A DNA stretch of 60,382 bases from Pseudomonas taiwanensis DSM 21245 (GTDB taxonomy: Bacteria > Pseudomonadota > Gammaproteobacteria > Pseudomonadales > Pseudomonadaceae): positions 1-60,382 of the forward strand of contig NZ_AUEC01000034.1 in the NCBI RefSeq assembly GCF_000425785.1. Direction: 5' to 3'. The notes under the pieces were generated by a model, which saw nothing but the letters and a program-made list of their open reading frames with translations, ran no database searches and had not been told where the DNA came from. Of this stretch, positions 8,321 through 19,434 are shown in pieces. Every line of letters begins with the position of its first letter. Position 1 is the stretch's first letter. A program made the position numbers and the translations under genes.

Positions 8321-9517
8321 GTGTTCAAACATGTCGATGCCTATGCCGGCGACCCGATCCTCTCGTTGATGGAGACTTTCAAGGCCGACCCACGCGCCGA
8401 TAAGGTCAACCTGAGTATCGGCCTGTACTACGATGAGGCCGGCGTGGTGCCGCAATTGGCGGCTGTGGATGCGGTGGAAAAACGCATCGCGGGCCAGGAC
8501 CACGAAGCCTCGCTGTACCTGCCGATGGAAGGCCTGGCCAGCTACCGTCAGGCCATCCAGGCGCTGCTGTTCGGTGCTGACCACCCGGCCGTCACCGGCA
8601 AGCGTGTGGCCACCGTGCAGACCGTCGGTGGTTCCGGCGCGCTGAAAGTCGGTGCCGACTTCCTCAAACGCTACTTCCCAGGCTCCGAAGTCTGGGTCAG
8701 CAACCCGACCTGGGATAACCACCGTGCCATCTTCGAAGGTGCCGGTTTCAAGGTCCACACCTATCCGTACTTCGACCAGGCCACCCGTGGCGTGGACTTC
8801 GCCGGCATGCTCGCCACCCTGCAGACCCTGCCGGAAAACAGCATCGTCCTGCTGCACCCATGCTGCCACAACCCTACGGGTGCCGACCTGGAGCAGAACC
8901 AGTGGCAACAAGTGGTGGAAGTGGTCAAGGCGCGCAACCTGATTCCGTTCCTCGACATCGCTTACCAGGGCTTCGGCGAGGGCCTGGTGGAAGACGCCTA
9001 CGCCATCCGTGAAATGGCCCGCGCCGGCGTGCCGTGCTTGGTCAGCAACTCGTTCTCGAAGATCTTCTCGCTGTATGGCGAGCGGGTAGGGGGGCTGTCG
9101 GTGGTCTGCGACGACGAAGCCACCACCCAGAGCGTGCTCGGCCAGCTCAAGGCCACCGTGCGCCGCAACTACTCCAGCCCGCCCAACTTCGGTGCCCAGT
9201 TGGTGGCCGGCGTGCTCGGCGACCCGGCCCTCAACGCCCAGTGGGTCGCGGAAGTCGAAGTCATGCGCAAGCGCATCCTCGACATGCGTCAGGCCCTGGT
9301 GGACGCCCTGGCGGTATTGCTGCCAGGCCAGGACTTCCAGTTCTTCCTGCGCCAGCGCGGCATGTTCAGCTACACCGGCTTCAGCGTCGAGCAGGTGCGT
9401 CGCCTGCGTGACGAGTTCGGGGTGTACCTGATCGACAGCGGCCGCGTGTGCATGTCGGGCCTGCGCCCGGCCAACCTGCAACGGGTTGCCGAAGCGTTCG
9501 CTGCCGTCCAGAAGTAA
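8321..9517 (+). CDS. amaC: Aromatic/D-lysine aminotransferase (AmaC)
   Basis: 398-aa class I PLP aminotransferase of the AspC/TyrB type. The Schiff-base lysine is Lys247 in [14 protein letters not shown]. The [12 protein letters not shown] and [11 protein letters not shown] segments are family markers. The GTG at 8321 is chosen as start because AAGGAG lies at 8306-8311, 9 nt upstream. In P. putida the homologue beside dpkA (amaC) converts D-lysine to 2-keto-6-aminocaproate, which cyclises to the DpkA substrate. By sequence alone it could be annotated tyrB. Confidence 0.85.
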   Translation: MFKHVDAYAGDPILSLMETFKADPRADKVNLSIGLYYDEAGVVPQLAAVDAVEKRIAGQDHEASLYLPMEGLASYRQAIQALLFGADHPAVTGKRVATVQTVGGSGALKVGADFLKRYFPGSEVWVSNPTWDNHRAIFEGAGFKVHTYPYFDQATRGVDFAGMLATLQTLPENSIVLLHPCCHNPTGADLEQNQWQQVVEVVKARNLIPFLDIAYQGFGEGLVEDAYAIREMARAGVPCLVSNSFSKIFSLYGERVGGLSVVCDDEATTQSVLGQLKATVRRNYSSPPNFGAQLVAGVLGDPALNAQWVAEVEVMRKRILDMRQALVDALAVLLPGQDFQFFLRQRGMFSYTGFSVEQVRRLRDEFGVYLIDSGRVCMSGLRPANLQRVAEAFAAVQK

Positions 9518-9532
9518 GCCTTCATCACAGCC

Positions 9533-9554
9533 CATCGCCGGTAGGCCGGCGATG
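9533..9554. terminator. Hairpin after amaC
   Basis: CATCGCCGG and CCGGCGATG form a 9-bp stem with a TAGG loop, 16 bp after the amaC stop. It lacks a T-run, so termination efficiency is uncertain. Confidence 0.45.
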
Positions 9555-9587
9555 TGGCTTGTCCGGTAACACCGCCTCTTGTAAAGA

Positions 9588-9630
9588 CAAGTGCAACCGT
9601 CCCTCGGACGGGGCTTCCCCAAGTGCAACC
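9588..9630 (+). promoter_or_regulatory. Leader with direct repeats flanking a hairpin
   Basis: CAAGTGCAACC occurs twice (9588-9598 and 9620-9630), 32 bp apart, with CCGTCC-CTC-GGACGG between them (9597-9608). It precedes the amino acid permease gene and could be a regulator site pair or a leader structure. No known riboswitch class is recognisable. Confidence 0.3.
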
Positions 9631-9733
9631 TTTGCAGGCACAATCGCGCCCCTCTTTTCCGGTTGAGTTGGGCGAAACGTCTATTTCGCCATTCTCAGCC
9701 TGTTGCAGTCTTGCGAGTGGAGCTTCACCCGGA

Positions 9734-11014
9734 ATGAATGAGCAGGCCCCAAGCGTTGAACAACGCTTTGCAGAATCGACCCCCGCCACCCTCGGCAGCT
9801 GGTCGCGTCACGACACCACCTGGATGCTGGGCCTGTTCGGCACAGCCATCGGCGCTGGAACCCTGTTCCTGCCGATCAACGCAGGCCTCGGCGGTTTCTG
9901 GCCGTTGCTGATCCTCGCCGCGTTGGCGTTCCCCATGACGTATTTCGCCCACCGTGGCCTGACCCGTTTCGTGCTGTCGGGGCGCAACGGTGGCGATATC
10001 ACCGAAGTGGTGGAAGAGCATTTCGGGCTCAAAGCCGGTGCCCTGATCACCGTGCTTTACTTCTTCGCCATCTTTCCGATCCTGCTTATCTACAGCGTGG
10101 CGTTGACCAACACGGTGAGCAGCTTCATGGAGCACCAGCTGCACATGACCCCGCCGCCACGCGCGATCCTCTCGTTCGTGCTGATCCTCGGCCTGCTGGC
10201 CATCGTCCGTTGCGGTGAGCAGGCCACGGTCAAGGTCATGAGCCTGCTGGTCTATCCGTTCATCGTCGCCCTGGCGCTGCTGGGCCTTTACCTGGTGCCG
10301 CACTGGACCGGCGGTATCCTGGACAGTGCCAACCAGGTGCCGTCCGGTTCGGCCTTTCTGCACACCGTGTGGCTGGCGATTCCGGTGATGGTGTTCTCGT
10401 TCAACCACTCGCCCATCATTTCCGCGTTCGCGGTGGACCAGAAGCGTCGCTACGGTGAGCACGCCGACGAGCGCAGCGGCCAGATCCTGGCCCGTGCCCA
10501 CCTGCTGATGGTGGCCATGGTGCTGTTCTTCGTCTTCAGCTGCGTGCTGACCCTTAGCAGCGCCCAGCTGGCCGAAGCCAAGGCGCAGAACTTGTCGATC
10601 CTCTCGTACCTGGCCAACCACTTCAGCAACCCGACCATCGCCTTTGCCGCGCCGCTGATCGCCTTCATCGCCATCGCCAAGTCGTTCCTGGGGCACTACA
10701 TCGGTGCCAGCGAAGGCCTCAAGGGCATCATCGCCAAGGCTGGCCTGCGCCCCGGCGCCAAGACCCTGGATCGCGTGGTCGCCGCGCTGATGCTGGTGGT
10801 GTGCTGGATCGTCGCCACGCTCAACCCGAGCATCCTCGGCATGATCGAGTCGCTGGGCGGCCCGATCATCGCGGTACTGCTGTTCCTGATGCCGATGTAC
10901 GCCATCCGTCGCGTGCCGTCGATGCGCAAGTACAGCGGGGCGCTGTCCAACGTCTTCGTCGTTGTGGTCGGCCTGGTCGCACTGACCTCGGTGGTCTACG
11001 GCCTGCTGGGCTAA
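9734..11014 (+). CDS. Hydroxy/aromatic amino acid permease (SdaC/HAAAP family)
   Basis: 426-aa inner membrane protein with about 11 hydrophobic helices. The first helix region, GLFGTAIGAGTLFLPINAG, carries the glycine-rich unwound segment of APC-type carriers, and the serine/threonine/aromatic transporter look (SdaC/TdcC/YhjV) holds throughout. The ATG at 9734 is preferred over earlier in-frame starts, whose added sequence is Pro/Ser-rich and unlike the family. It lies after amaC, separated by a hairpin, so it may have its own promoter. Substrate is uncertain (serine, aromatic or other amino acid). Confidence 0.85.
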   Translation: MNEQAPSVEQRFAESTPATLGSWSRHDTTWMLGLFGTAIGAGTLFLPINAGLGGFWPLLILAALAFPMTYFAHRGLTRFVLSGRNGGDITEVVEEHFGLKAGALITVLYFFAIFPILLIYSVALTNTVSSFMEHQLHMTPPPRAILSFVLILGLLAIVRCGEQATVKVMSLLVYPFIVALALLGLYLVPHWTGGILDSANQVPSGSAFLHTVWLAIPVMVFSFNHSPIISAFAVDQKRRYGEHADERSGQILARAHLLMVAMVLFFVFSCVLTLSSAQLAEAKAQNLSILSYLANHFSNPTIAFAAPLIAFIAIAKSFLGHYIGASEGLKGIIAKAGLRPGAKTLDRVVAALMLVVCWIVATLNPSILGMIESLGGPIIAVLLFLMPMYAIRRVPSMRKYSGALSNVFVVVVGLVALTSVVYGLLG

Positions 11015-11028
11015 TCCACCGCCAAAAC

Positions 11029-11070
11029 TAAAAATGTCCGGATGGTCTGTGGCCATCCGGACATTTTTTT
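11029..11070 (+). terminator. Rho-independent terminator after permease gene
   Basis: ATGTCCGGATGG (11034-11045) pairs with CCATCCGGACAT (11053-11064) around a 7-nt loop and is followed by seven T. A-runs before the stem mean it could act on both strands, but only the + strand has a gene upstream. Confidence 0.9.
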
Positions 11071-11182
11071 GTCCACAAGAATTGTCCGGCAATAAAACAA
11101 TTTCTCCGCCACCCATAGGCACCCGGCTGCCTTCATGCTTAACTCAGTGTCCTTTTCAAACCCCGCATAAGGATTTCTGCCC

Positions 11183-11683
11183 ATGGCTCAAGTGACTCTC
11201 AAAGGCAACCCGGTTCAGGTGAACGGCGAGCTGCCAAAAGTCGGTGCCCAGGCTCCCGCTTTCTCGCTGGTCGCTGGCAATCTGGCCGACACCTCGCTGA
11301 AGGACTTCGCCGGCAAGCGTAAGGTGCTGAACATCTTCCCAAGCGTCGACACGCCAACCTGCGCCACCTCCGTGCGTAAGTTCAACGCCCAGGCCAACGA
11401 CGTCGCCAACACCGTGGTGCTGTGCATCTCCGCCGACCTGCCATTCGCCCAGGCGCGTTTCTGTGGTGCCGAAGGCCTGGAAAACGTGAAGAACCTGTCG
11501 ACCCTGCGCGGCCGCGAGTTCCTGGAGAACTATGGCGTAGCCATCGCCGATGGCCCGCTGGCTGGGCTGGCCGCCCGCGCCGTGGTAGTGCTGGACGAAA
11601 ATGATAACGTGCTGCACAGCGAGCTGGTTGGCGAAATCGCTGACGAGCCGAACTACGCGGCGGCGCTGGCGGTTCTGAAGTAA
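11183..11683 (+). CDS. tpx: Thiol peroxidase
   Basis: 166-aa atypical 2-Cys peroxiredoxin that reduces hydrogen peroxide and organic peroxides with thioredoxin. The peroxidatic cysteine is Cys60 in [14 protein letters not shown] and the resolving cysteine is Cys94 in [10 protein letters not shown], matching the E. coli pair at 61/95. An extra Cys81 is present. Length is the usual one. It stands alone between two terminators, so it is a single-gene unit. Confidence 0.95.
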   Translation: MAQVTLKGNPVQVNGELPKVGAQAPAFSLVAGNLADTSLKDFAGKRKVLNIFPSVDTPTCATSVRKFNAQANDVANTVVLCISADLPFAQARFCGAEGLENVKNLSTLRGREFLENYGVAIADGPLAGLAARAVVVLDENDNVLHSELVGEIADEPNYAAALAVLK

Positions 11684-11790
11684 ACGCTGCGTGGGGGCAG
11701 GCCGTTGTGGCCTGCTCCGGCCCTGTCGCCGGCACCTGACATCGCAGTGCTTGCAGGCGCCCGGTACTAGGGCTTCAAGCAATACCCTGT

Positions 11791-11823
11791 AAACGGCCCG
11801 GAACGCGTTCCGGGCCGTTTTCA
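11791..11823 (+). terminator. Rho-independent terminator after tpx
   Basis: AAACGGCCCGGAACG and CGTTCCGGGCCGTTT form a near-perfect stem at 11791-11820, ending in TTTT. It closes the tpx unit before the efflux operon. Confidence 0.85.
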
Positions 11824-11954
11824 TTTAAAGTTCAGCATCTTGGCAACGTCAGCCGAAGGTAAACCTCTGGTAAAGGGCCTTTGCTAAAACGAAGCCAGTG
11901 CTTATCGTTCAAACTTTCCAAGCCGTCCTTTTCTGAACAAGGTTCGTTCAATCC

Positions 11955-13235
11955 ATGCAAGCTTCTGTCTCCCGTTCCCCCCGTCGCTGGCTCGTTGGCC
12001 TGCTGATCCTGCTGCTGGTGGCCCTGCTGGCCTGGTGGTTGTGGCCTGCAACGCCGGCACATAAAGAGGCCGGTGGTGGTCGCATGGGCATGGGAATGGG
12101 CAAGGGGCGCCCAGGCTTCGGTGCATCCACCGACCCGGTGCCGGTGCGGGTCGAACCGGTGCGGGTTGGCGACTTCCCGCTCTACTACAAAGCCCTCGGC
12201 ACGGTAACGGCGACCAACACGGTCAATGTGCGTAGCCGGGTTGCAGGCGAACTGGTGAAGATCCACTTCAAGGAAGGCCAGCAGGTCAAGGCCGGTGACC
12301 TGCTCGCTGAAATCGACCCGCGCAGCTACCGCATCGCCTTGCAGCAGGCTGAAGGCACCCTGGCGCAAAACCAGGCGCAACTGAAGAACGCCCAGGTCGA
12401 CCTGGCGCGTTACAAAGGTTTGTACGCCGAAGACAGCATCGCCAAGCAGACCCTGGATACCGCCGAAGCCAAGGTCGCGCAGTTCCAGGGCTTGGTCAAG
12501 ACCAACCAGGCGCAGGTCAACGATGCCCGTTTGAACCTCGATTTCACCCAGATTCGTGCGCCGATCAGCGGCCGTGTAGGCCTGCGCCAGCTCGACCTGG
12601 GCAACCTGGTCGCCGCCAATGACACCACGGCCCTGGTGGTCATCACCCAGACCGAACCGATCAGTGTCACGTTCACCTTGCCGGAAACCGAACTGAGCAG
12701 GGTGCTCGAGCGCTACCGCAGTGGCGCCAGCCTGCCCGTCGAGGCCTGGGACCGCAGCGACAGCAAGCTGCAATCGACTGGCGTGCTGGGCAGCCTGGAC
12801 AACCAGATTGATACCACCACTGGAACCCTCAAGTTCAAAGGCCGTTTCGAGAACAAGGACCAAGCCTTGTTTCCCAACCAGTTCGTCAACGTGCGCCTGC
12901 TGGCCGACACCCTCAAACAGGTGGTGCTTGCCCCTGCAGCGGCCATCCAGTTCGGAAACGATGGCACCTTCGCCTACGTCGTCAATGCCGATAACAAAGT
13001 CAACATCCGCAAGCTGAAGGTCGGCGCCAGCGACGGCGAGCACAGCGTGATCCTCGAAGGCCTGGCCGCAGGCGACCGACTGGTGCTCGAAGGTACCGAC
13101 CGCCTGCGAGAAGGCACCCAGGTGGAGGTGGTGGAAGACAGCTCGCAGGTCCCCACCACGCCCGGTCAGCACCTGCAGGGCCAGGATGCCAAAGGTTCGG
13201 CCCAGGCGGGTGAAGCAGGCAAGGCGGGCGCATGA
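11955..13235 (+). CDS. muxA: RND efflux membrane fusion protein (MuxA/MdtA)
   Basis: 426-aa periplasmic adaptor of the HlyD/AcrA type, anchored by an N-terminal helix (about residues 13-33). A Gly/Met-rich linker ([16 protein letters not shown]) follows. Lipoyl/barrel-sandwich halves contain [14 protein letters not shown] and [13 protein letters not shown], and the coiled hairpin lies between them (about 130-190). It is the first gene of a four-gene operon; its stop overlaps the muxB start by 4 bp. A single adaptor with two RND pumps is the MdtABC/MuxABC arrangement. Confidence 0.93.
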   Translation: MQASVSRSPRRWLVGLLILLLVALLAWWLWPATPAHKEAGGGRMGMGMGKGRPGFGASTDPVPVRVEPVRVGDFPLYYKALGTVTATNTVNVRSRVAGELVKIHFKEGQQVKAGDLLAEIDPRSYRIALQQAEGTLAQNQAQLKNAQVDLARYKGLYAEDSIAKQTLDTAEAKVAQFQGLVKTNQAQVNDARLNLDFTQIRAPISGRVGLRQLDLGNLVAANDTTALVVITQTEPISVTFTLPETELSRVLERYRSGASLPVEAWDRSDSKLQSTGVLGSLDNQIDTTTGTLKFKGRFENKDQALFPNQFVNVRLLADTLKQVVLAPAAAIQFGNDGTFAYVVNADNKVNIRKLKVGASDGEHSVILEGLAAGDRLVLEGTDRLREGTQVEVVEDSSQVPTTPGQHLQGQDAKGSAQAGEAGKAGA

Positions 13236-16200
13236 ACCTCTCGCGCCTGTTCATCCTGCGCCCGGTCGCAACCACGCTGAGCATGCTGGCCATCGTCCTG
13301 GCCGGCCTGATTGCCTACAAACTGCTGCCGGTCTCGGCCTTGCCCCAGGTCGATTACCCGACCATCCGGGTCATGACCCTGTATCCCGGTGCCAGCCCTC
13401 AGGTCATGACCAGCGCGGTCACCGCACCGCTGGAGCGCCAGTTCGGCCAGATGCCAGGCCTTACCCAGATGGCCTCGACCAGCTCGGGTGGGGCTTCGGT
13501 GCTGACCCTGCGCTTCAGCCTGGACATGAACATGGACGTTGCCGAGCAACAGGTGCAGGCCGCGATCAACGCCGCCAACAACCTGCTGCCCAGCGACCTG
13601 CCTGCACCGCCGGTGTACAACAAGGTCAACCCCGCGGACACCCCGGTGCTGACCCTGGCCATTGCCTCCAAGACCATGCCGTTGCCCAAGCTCAACGACC
13701 TGGTGGATACCCGCGTGGCGCAGAAAATCGCCCAGATTAGCGGCGTGGGCATGGTCAGCATCGCCGGCGGCCAGCGCCAGGCGGTACGTATCAAGGTCAA
13801 CGTCGACGCCCTGGCTGCCAACGGCCTTAATCTCGAAGACGTGCGCACCTTGATCGGCGCGTCCAACGTCAACCAACCCAAGGGCAACTTCGATGGCCCG
13901 ACCCGGGTGTCGATGCTCGATGCCAACGACCAACTGCGCTCGCCCGAGGAGTACGCCAACCTGATCCTGGCGTACAACAACGGTGCGCCACTGCGCCTCA
14001 AGGATGTCGCCGAGATCGTCGACGGCGCCGAGAACGAGCGCCTGGCCGCCTGGGCCAACGAGAACCAGGCCGTGCTGCTGAACATCCAGCGCCAGCCGGG
14101 CGCCAACGTCATCGAAGTGGTCGACCGGATCAAGCAGATGCTGCCAACGATCACCGACAACCTGCCTGCCGGCCTGGACGTTTCAGTGCTGACCGACCGC
14201 ACCCAGACCATCCGCGCAGCGGTCAAGGACGTGCAGCACGAGCTGCTTATCGCCATTGTCCTGGTGGTCATGGTCACGTTCGTGTTCCTGCGTCGCGTCA
14301 GTGCAACCCTCATTCCTTCGATCGCCGTGCCGCTGTCGCTGATCGGTACCTTCGGCGTGATGTACCTGGCCGGTTTTTCGATCAACAACCTGACACTGAT
14401 GGCCCTGACCATCGCCACTGGCTTCGTGGTGGACGACGCCATCGTCATGCTGGAGAACATCTCCCGTCATATCGAGGAAGGCGAACCCCCCATGCAGGCG
14501 GCGCTCAAGGGCGCCCGGCAGATCGGCTTCACCCTGGTTTCCCTGACCTTCTCGCTGATCGCGGTGCTGATCCCGCTGTTGTTCATGGCCGATGTGGTCG
14601 GCCGGCTGTTCCGTGAATTCGCCATTACCCTCGCGGTGGCGATCCTGATTTCGCTGGTGGTGTCGCTGACCCTGACCCCAATGATGTGCGCGCGCTTGCT
14701 CAAGCGTGAGCCCAAGCCTGAAGCGCAGGGCCGCTTCTATCGCGCCAGCGGCGCCTGGATCGACTGGCTGATCGCGCACTATGGTCGTGGCCTGCAATGG
14801 GTGCTCCGGCACCAGCCGCTGACCCTGCTGGTGGCGGTGGCGAGCCTGGCACTGACGGTGGTGTTGTACCTGGCAGTGCCCAAGGGCTTCTTTCCGGCCC
14901 AGGACACCGGCGTGATCCAGGGTATTTCCGAAGCTCCGCAATCGACTTCGTTCGCCGCCATGAGCGAACGCCAGCAGGCCTTGAGCAAAGTGATCCTGCA
15001 AGACCCTGCGGTGCAAAGCCTGTCATCCTACATAGGCGTGGACGGCGACAATGCCACGCTCAATAGCGGCCGTCTGCTGATCAACCTCAAGCCCCACGGC
15101 GATCGCGATGTGACTGCTGCGCAAGTCATCGAGCGCCTGCAACCGCAGCTCGACAAACTGGTGGGCATTCGCCTGTTCATGCAGCCGGTGCAAGACCTGA
15201 GCATCGAAGACAGGGTCAGCCGCACCCAGTACCAGTTCAGCTTGTCGTCGCCCGACGCCGAGTTGCTGGCGCAATGGAGCGGCAAGCTGGTCCAGGCTCT
15301 GCAGCAGCGTCCCGAACTTCAGGACGTGGCCAGCGACCTGCAGGACAAAGGCCTGCAGGTGTACCTGGTGATCGACCGCGACATGGCCAGCCGCCTTGGC
15401 ATCAACGTGTCGCAAATCACCAATGCCCTGTATGACGCCTTCGGTCAGCGGCAGATCTCGACCATCTATACTCAGGCCAGCCAGTACCGTGTGGTGCTGC
15501 AGTCCCAGACCGCGGCGAGCATTGGCCCACAGGCCCTGGAGTCGATCCACGTCAAGGCTTCAGACGGTGGCCAGGTGCGGCTGTCGGCACTGGCGCGCAT
15601 CGAGCAGCGCCAGGCCCAGCTGGCCATTTCGCACATTGGCCAGTTCCCGGCGGTGATGATGTCGTTCAACCTGGCCCATGGCGCGTCCCTGGGCGAGGCA
15701 GTGAAGGTGATCGAGCAGGTGCAGCAGGAGATCGGCATGCCGATTGGCGTGCAGACCCGCTTCCAGGGCGCCGCCGAAGCTTTCCAGGCCTCGCTGTCGA
15801 GCACCTTGCTGCTGATCCTGGCCGCCGTGGTGACCATGTACATCGTGCTGGGCGTGCTCTACGAGAGTTACATCCACCCGATAACCATCCTCTCGACCCT
15901 GCCATCGGCAGCCGTCGGTGCCTTGCTGGCGCTGATCCTGAGCGGCAACGACCTGGGTATGATCGCCATCATCGGCATCATCTTGCTCATCGGCATCGTC
16001 AAGAAGAACGCGATCATGATGATCGACTTCGCCCTCGAAGCCGAGCGCAACCAGGGCATGGCACCGCGTGACGCGATCTACCAGGCTGCGCTGCTGCGCT
16101 TCCGGCCAATCCTGATGACCACCCTGGCGGCGCTGTTCGGCGCCGTGCCGTTGATGCTGGCGACCGGCTCCGGTGCCGAGCTGCGACAACCCCTGGGCCT

Positions 16201-16330
16201 GGTGATGGTCGGCGGGCTGCTGGTCAGCCAGGTGCTGACGCTGTTCACCACGCCGGTCATCTACCTGTACTTCGACCGCCTGGCGCGCCGCTGGCGTCCG
16301 GTCGCTGACGTGAAGCAGGCCGAGGCATGA
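13232..16330 (+). CDS. muxB: RND efflux permease subunit MuxB/MdtB
   Basis: 1032-aa inner membrane RND pump with 12 transmembrane helices and two large periplasmic loops. TM4 has the proton-relay pair in [15 protein letters not shown], and the later [15 protein letters not shown] motif is present. In the MdtBC/MuxBC systems two different RND proteins assemble into one hetero-trimer. Start and stop both overlap neighbouring genes by 4 bp (ATGA), indicating coupled translation and fixed stoichiometry. Confidence 0.94.
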   Translation: MNLSRLFILRPVATTLSMLAIVLAGLIAYKLLPVSALPQVDYPTIRVMTLYPGASPQVMTSAVTAPLERQFGQMPGLTQMASTSSGGASVLTLRFSLDMNMDVAEQQVQAAINAANNLLPSDLPAPPVYNKVNPADTPVLTLAIASKTMPLPKLNDLVDTRVAQKIAQISGVGMVSIAGGQRQAVRIKVNVDALAANGLNLEDVRTLIGASNVNQPKGNFDGPTRVSMLDANDQLRSPEEYANLILAYNNGAPLRLKDVAEIVDGAENERLAAWANENQAVLLNIQRQPGANVIEVVDRIKQMLPTITDNLPAGLDVSVLTDRTQTIRAAVKDVQHELLIAIVLVVMVTFVFLRRVSATLIPSIAVPLSLIGTFGVMYLAGFSINNLTLMALTIATGFVVDDAIVMLENISRHIEEGEPPMQAALKGARQIGFTLVSLTFSLIAVLIPLLFMADVVGRLFREFAITLAVAILISLVVSLTLTPMMCARLLKREPKPEAQGRFYRASGAWIDWLIAHYGRGLQWVLRHQPLTLLVAVASLALTVVLYLAVPKGFFPAQDTGVIQGISEAPQSTSFAAMSERQQALSKVILQDPAVQSLSSYIGVDGDNATLNSGRLLINLKPHGDRDVTAAQVIERLQPQLDKLVGIRLFMQPVQDLSIEDRVSRTQYQFSLSSPDAELLAQWSGKLVQALQQRPELQDVASDLQDKGLQVYLVIDRDMASRLGINVSQITNALYDAFGQRQISTIYTQASQYRVVLQSQTAASIGPQALESIHVKASDGGQVRLSALARIEQRQAQLAISHIGQFPAVMMSFNLAHGASLGEAVKVIEQVQQEIGMPIGVQTRFQGAAEAFQASLSSTLLLILAAVVTMYIVLGVLYESYIHPITILSTLPSAAVGALLALILSGNDLGMIAIIGIILLIGIVKKNAIMMIDFALEAERNQGMAPRDAIYQAALLRFRPILMTTLAALFGAVPLMLATGSGAELRQPLGLVMVGGLLVSQVLTLFTTPVIYLYFDRLARRWRPVADVKQAEA

Positions 16331-19300
16331 ACCTGTCCGGACCTTTCATCCGTCGCCCCGTGGCGACCATGCTGCTGAGCCTGGCGATCATGTTGCTCGG
16401 TGGCGTCAGTTTCGGCCTGTTGCCTGTGGCACCGTTGCCGCAGATCGACTTCCCGGTGATCGTGGTACAGGCCAACCTGGCCGGTGCCAGCCCCGAAGTC
16501 ATGGCGGCCACGGTCGCCACGCCGCTGGAGCGCAAGCTGGGCACCATCGCCGGCGTCACCACCCTGACCAGTAGTTCGAACCAGGGCTCGACCCGGGTGA
16601 TCATCGGCTTCGAACAGGGCCGTGACATCGATGGCGCGGCGCGCGAGGTGCAGGCGGCGATCAATGCCACTCGCAACCTGCTGCCCAGTGGCATGCGCAG
16701 CATGCCCACCTACAAGAAGATCAACCCGTCCCAGGCGCCGATCATGGTGCTGTCGTTGACGTCGGATGTGCTGCAGAAAGGCCAGCTGTACGATCTTGCA
16801 GACACCATCCTGTCCCAGAGCCTGGCCCAGGTGAGTGGGGTAGGCGAGGTGCAGATCGGCGGTAGCTCGTTGCCGGCAGTGCGTATCGCGGTGGAGCCGC
16901 AACTGCTCAACCAGTACAGCCTGTCGCTGGACGAAGTGCGCACAGCGGTGGCCAATGCCAACCAGCGGCGGCCCATGGGTTTTGTCGAGGATGCCGATCG
17001 CAACTGGCAGGTGCGTGCCAACGACCAGCTGGAAAAAGCCGAGGACTACGCGCCGATCGTGATCCGGCAGGAAAATGGCACGATCCTGCGCCTGTCCGAC
17101 GTGGCTACCATCACCGACGGGGTGGAGAACCGCTACAACAGCGGTTTCTTCAACGACCAGAGCGCGGTGTTGCTGGTGGTCAATCGCCAGAGCGGTGCCA
17201 ACATTATCGAAACCGTCGACCAGATCAAGGCACAGCTCCCGGCGTTGGAGTCGCTGTTGCCGGCCAGCGTCAAGCTGAACGTGGCCATGGACCGCTCGCC
17301 GGTGATCAAGGCCACCTTGAAGGAGGCCGAACATACCCTGCTGATCGCCGTGGTGCTGGTGATCCTGGTGGTCTACCTGTTCCTCGGCAACCTGCGTGCT
17401 TCGCTGATTCCTAGCCTGGCGGTGCCGGTGTCGCTGGTGGGCACCTTCGCGGTCATGTACCTCTGCGGCTTCTCGCTCAACAACCTGTCGCTGATGGCGC
17501 TGATCCTGGCCACCGGTCTGGTGGTGGATGACGCGATCGTGGTGCTGGAGAACATCTCCCGGCATATCGAGGGCGGCGAACCTCCGATGCGCGCTGCGTT
17601 CCTCGGCGCCAAGGAGGTGGGGTTCACCTTGCTGTCGATGAACGTCTCGCTGGTGGCGGTGTTCGTCTCGATCCTGTTCATGGGCGGTATCGTGCGCAGC
17701 CTGTTCCTGGAGTTCTCGGTCACGCTCGCGGCGGCAATCATCGTCTCGCTGGTGGTTTCCCTGACCCTGACGCCGATGCTCTGCGCCCGCTGGCTCAAGG
17801 CGCAGCACCGCGAGCAGACTCGCCTGCAACGCTGGAGCGACCAGCTCCACCAGGGTATGGTCGATGCCTACGATCGTAGCCTGGGCTGGGCCCTGCGCCA
17901 CAAGCGACTGACCCTGATCAGCCTGTTGCTGACCATCGGGGTCAACATCGCCTTGTACGTGGTGGTGCCCAAGACCCTGATGCCGCAGCAGGATACCGGC
18001 CAGCTGATCGGCTTCATTCGCGGTGACGACGGCCTGTCGTTCAGCGTGATGCAGCCGAAGATGGAAATCTACCGACGCGCCTTGCTGGCCGATCCGGCGG
18101 TACAGAGTGTCGCCGGCTTCATCGGCGGCAACAGCGGTACCAACAATGCCATGGTGCTGGTGCGTCTGAAACCGATCGGCGAACGAAAGATCAACGCTCA
18201 GCGTGTCATCGAACGCTTGCGCAAGGAAATGCCCAAGGTGCCGGGTGGGCGACTGTTCCTGATGGCCGACCAGGACCTGCAGTTGGGCGGCGGTGGTCGC
18301 GACCAGACTTCGTCGCAGTACCTCTACACCTTGCAGAGCGGCGACCTGGCGGCGCTGCGCGAATGGTTCCCGAAAGTGGTCGCCGCCTTGCGTGCGCTGC
18401 CGGAGCTGACCGCCATCGACGCCCGTGACGGCTCGGGTACCCAGCAAGTGACCCTGGTGGTCGATCGTGACCAGGCCAAGCGCCTGGGCATCGACATGGA
18501 CATGGTTACCACCGTGCTCAACAACGCCTACAGCCAGCGGCAGATCTCCACCATCTACGACAGCCTCAACCAGTACCAGGTGGTGTTGGAGATCAACCCG
18601 AAATACGCCTGGGACCCGACCACGCTCGAGCAGGTCCAGGTCATCACCGCCGACGGTGCCCGGGTACCACTGTCAACCATCGCCCGTTACGAGAACAGCC
18701 TGGCCAACGACCGGGTCAGCCACGAGGGGCAGTTCGCCTCCGAAGACATCGCGTTCGACGTCGCCGAAGGCTACAGCCCCGACCAGGCCATGAGCGCGGT
18801 GGAGCGGGCGGTGGCCAAGGTTGGCCTGCCTGAAGAGGTGATCGCCAAGCTCGGCGGTACTGCCGATGCTTTTGCCAAAACTCAGGAAGGCCAGCCACTG
18901 ATGATCCTCGGCGCCCTGGTGCTGGTGTACCTGGTGCTGGGCATTCTGTATGAAAGCTACATTCACCCGTTGACCATCCTTTCGACCCTGCCTTCGGCTG
19001 GGGTTGGAGCCTTGCTCGCGCTTTACGCCACCGGTGGCGAGTTCAGTCTGATTTCGCTGCTGGGGCTGTTCCTGCTGATTGGGGTGGTAAAGAAGAACGC
19101 CATCCTCATGATCGACCTGGCCTTGCAGCTTGAGCGTCACCAGGGCTTCACGCCGGAGGAGTCGATTCGACAGGCCTGCCTGTTGCGCTTGCGACCGATT
19201 CTGATGACCACTCTGGCGGCTATTCTGGGGGCCTTGCCATTGCTGCTCAGCCGCGCCGAAGGCGCTGAAATGCGCCAGCCCCTGGGCCTGACCATCATTG

Positions 19301-19434
19301 GCGGCCTGGTGGTCAGCCAGGTCCTGACCCTCTACACGACGCCGGTGGTATACCTGTACCTCGACCGTTTGCGTCACCGATTCAACCGTTGGCGTGGCGT
19401 GCGCACCGACGCCGCCCTGGAAACCCCGCTATGA
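16327..19434 (+). CDS. muxC: RND efflux permease subunit MuxC/MdtC
   Basis: 1035-aa second RND pump subunit, similar to MuxB throughout. TM4 carries [16 protein letters not shown] and the late [14 protein letters not shown] motif. Both pumps keep the relay aspartates, so neither looks inactive from these motifs. It is expected to pair with MuxB and export drugs through OpmB; in P. aeruginosa and E. coli the homologous systems handle novobiocin, bile salts and other amphipathic compounds. Confidence 0.94.
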   Translation: MNLSGPFIRRPVATMLLSLAIMLLGGVSFGLLPVAPLPQIDFPVIVVQANLAGASPEVMAATVATPLERKLGTIAGVTTLTSSSNQGSTRVIIGFEQGRDIDGAAREVQAAINATRNLLPSGMRSMPTYKKINPSQAPIMVLSLTSDVLQKGQLYDLADTILSQSLAQVSGVGEVQIGGSSLPAVRIAVEPQLLNQYSLSLDEVRTAVANANQRRPMGFVEDADRNWQVRANDQLEKAEDYAPIVIRQENGTILRLSDVATITDGVENRYNSGFFNDQSAVLLVVNRQSGANIIETVDQIKAQLPALESLLPASVKLNVAMDRSPVIKATLKEAEHTLLIAVVLVILVVYLFLGNLRASLIPSLAVPVSLVGTFAVMYLCGFSLNNLSLMALILATGLVVDDAIVVLENISRHIEGGEPPMRAAFLGAKEVGFTLLSMNVSLVAVFVSILFMGGIVRSLFLEFSVTLAAAIIVSLVVSLTLTPMLCARWLKAQHREQTRLQRWSDQLHQGMVDAYDRSLGWALRHKRLTLISLLLTIGVNIALYVVVPKTLMPQQDTGQLIGFIRGDDGLSFSVMQPKMEIYRRALLADPAVQSVAGFIGGNSGTNNAMVLVRLKPIGERKINAQRVIERLRKEMPKVPGGRLFLMADQDLQLGGGGRDQTSSQYLYTLQSGDLAALREWFPKVVAALRALPELTAIDARDGSGTQQVTLVVDRDQAKRLGIDMDMVTTVLNNAYSQRQISTIYDSLNQYQVVLEINPKYAWDPTTLEQVQVITADGARVPLSTIARYENSLANDRVSHEGQFASEDIAFDVAEGYSPDQAMSAVERAVAKVGLPEEVIAKLGGTADAFAKTQEGQPLMILGALVLVYLVLGILYESYIHPLTILSTLPSAGVGALLALYATGGEFSLISLLGLFLLIGVVKKNAILMIDLALQLERHQGFTPEESIRQACLLRLRPILMTTLAAILGALPLLLSRAEGAEMRQPLGLTIIGGLVVSQVLTLYTTPVVYLYLDRLRHRFNRWRGVRTDAALETPL

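Noticed and set aside
8042..9643. 533-aa minus-strand open frame opposite amaC
   Set aside because: It mirrors the codon pattern of a well-supported gene on the other strand and has low-complexity His/Gln/Gly-rich composition, a usual effect of high GC.
9554..9733. Sixty extra N-terminal residues on the amino acid permease
   Set aside because: They cover the direct repeats and hairpin of the leader and do not resemble the family; the ATG at 9734 fits.
16261..18447. 728-aa minus-strand open frame opposite muxC
   Set aside because: Antisense shadow of an RND pump gene; very His/Gln/Arg-rich and without recognisable domains.
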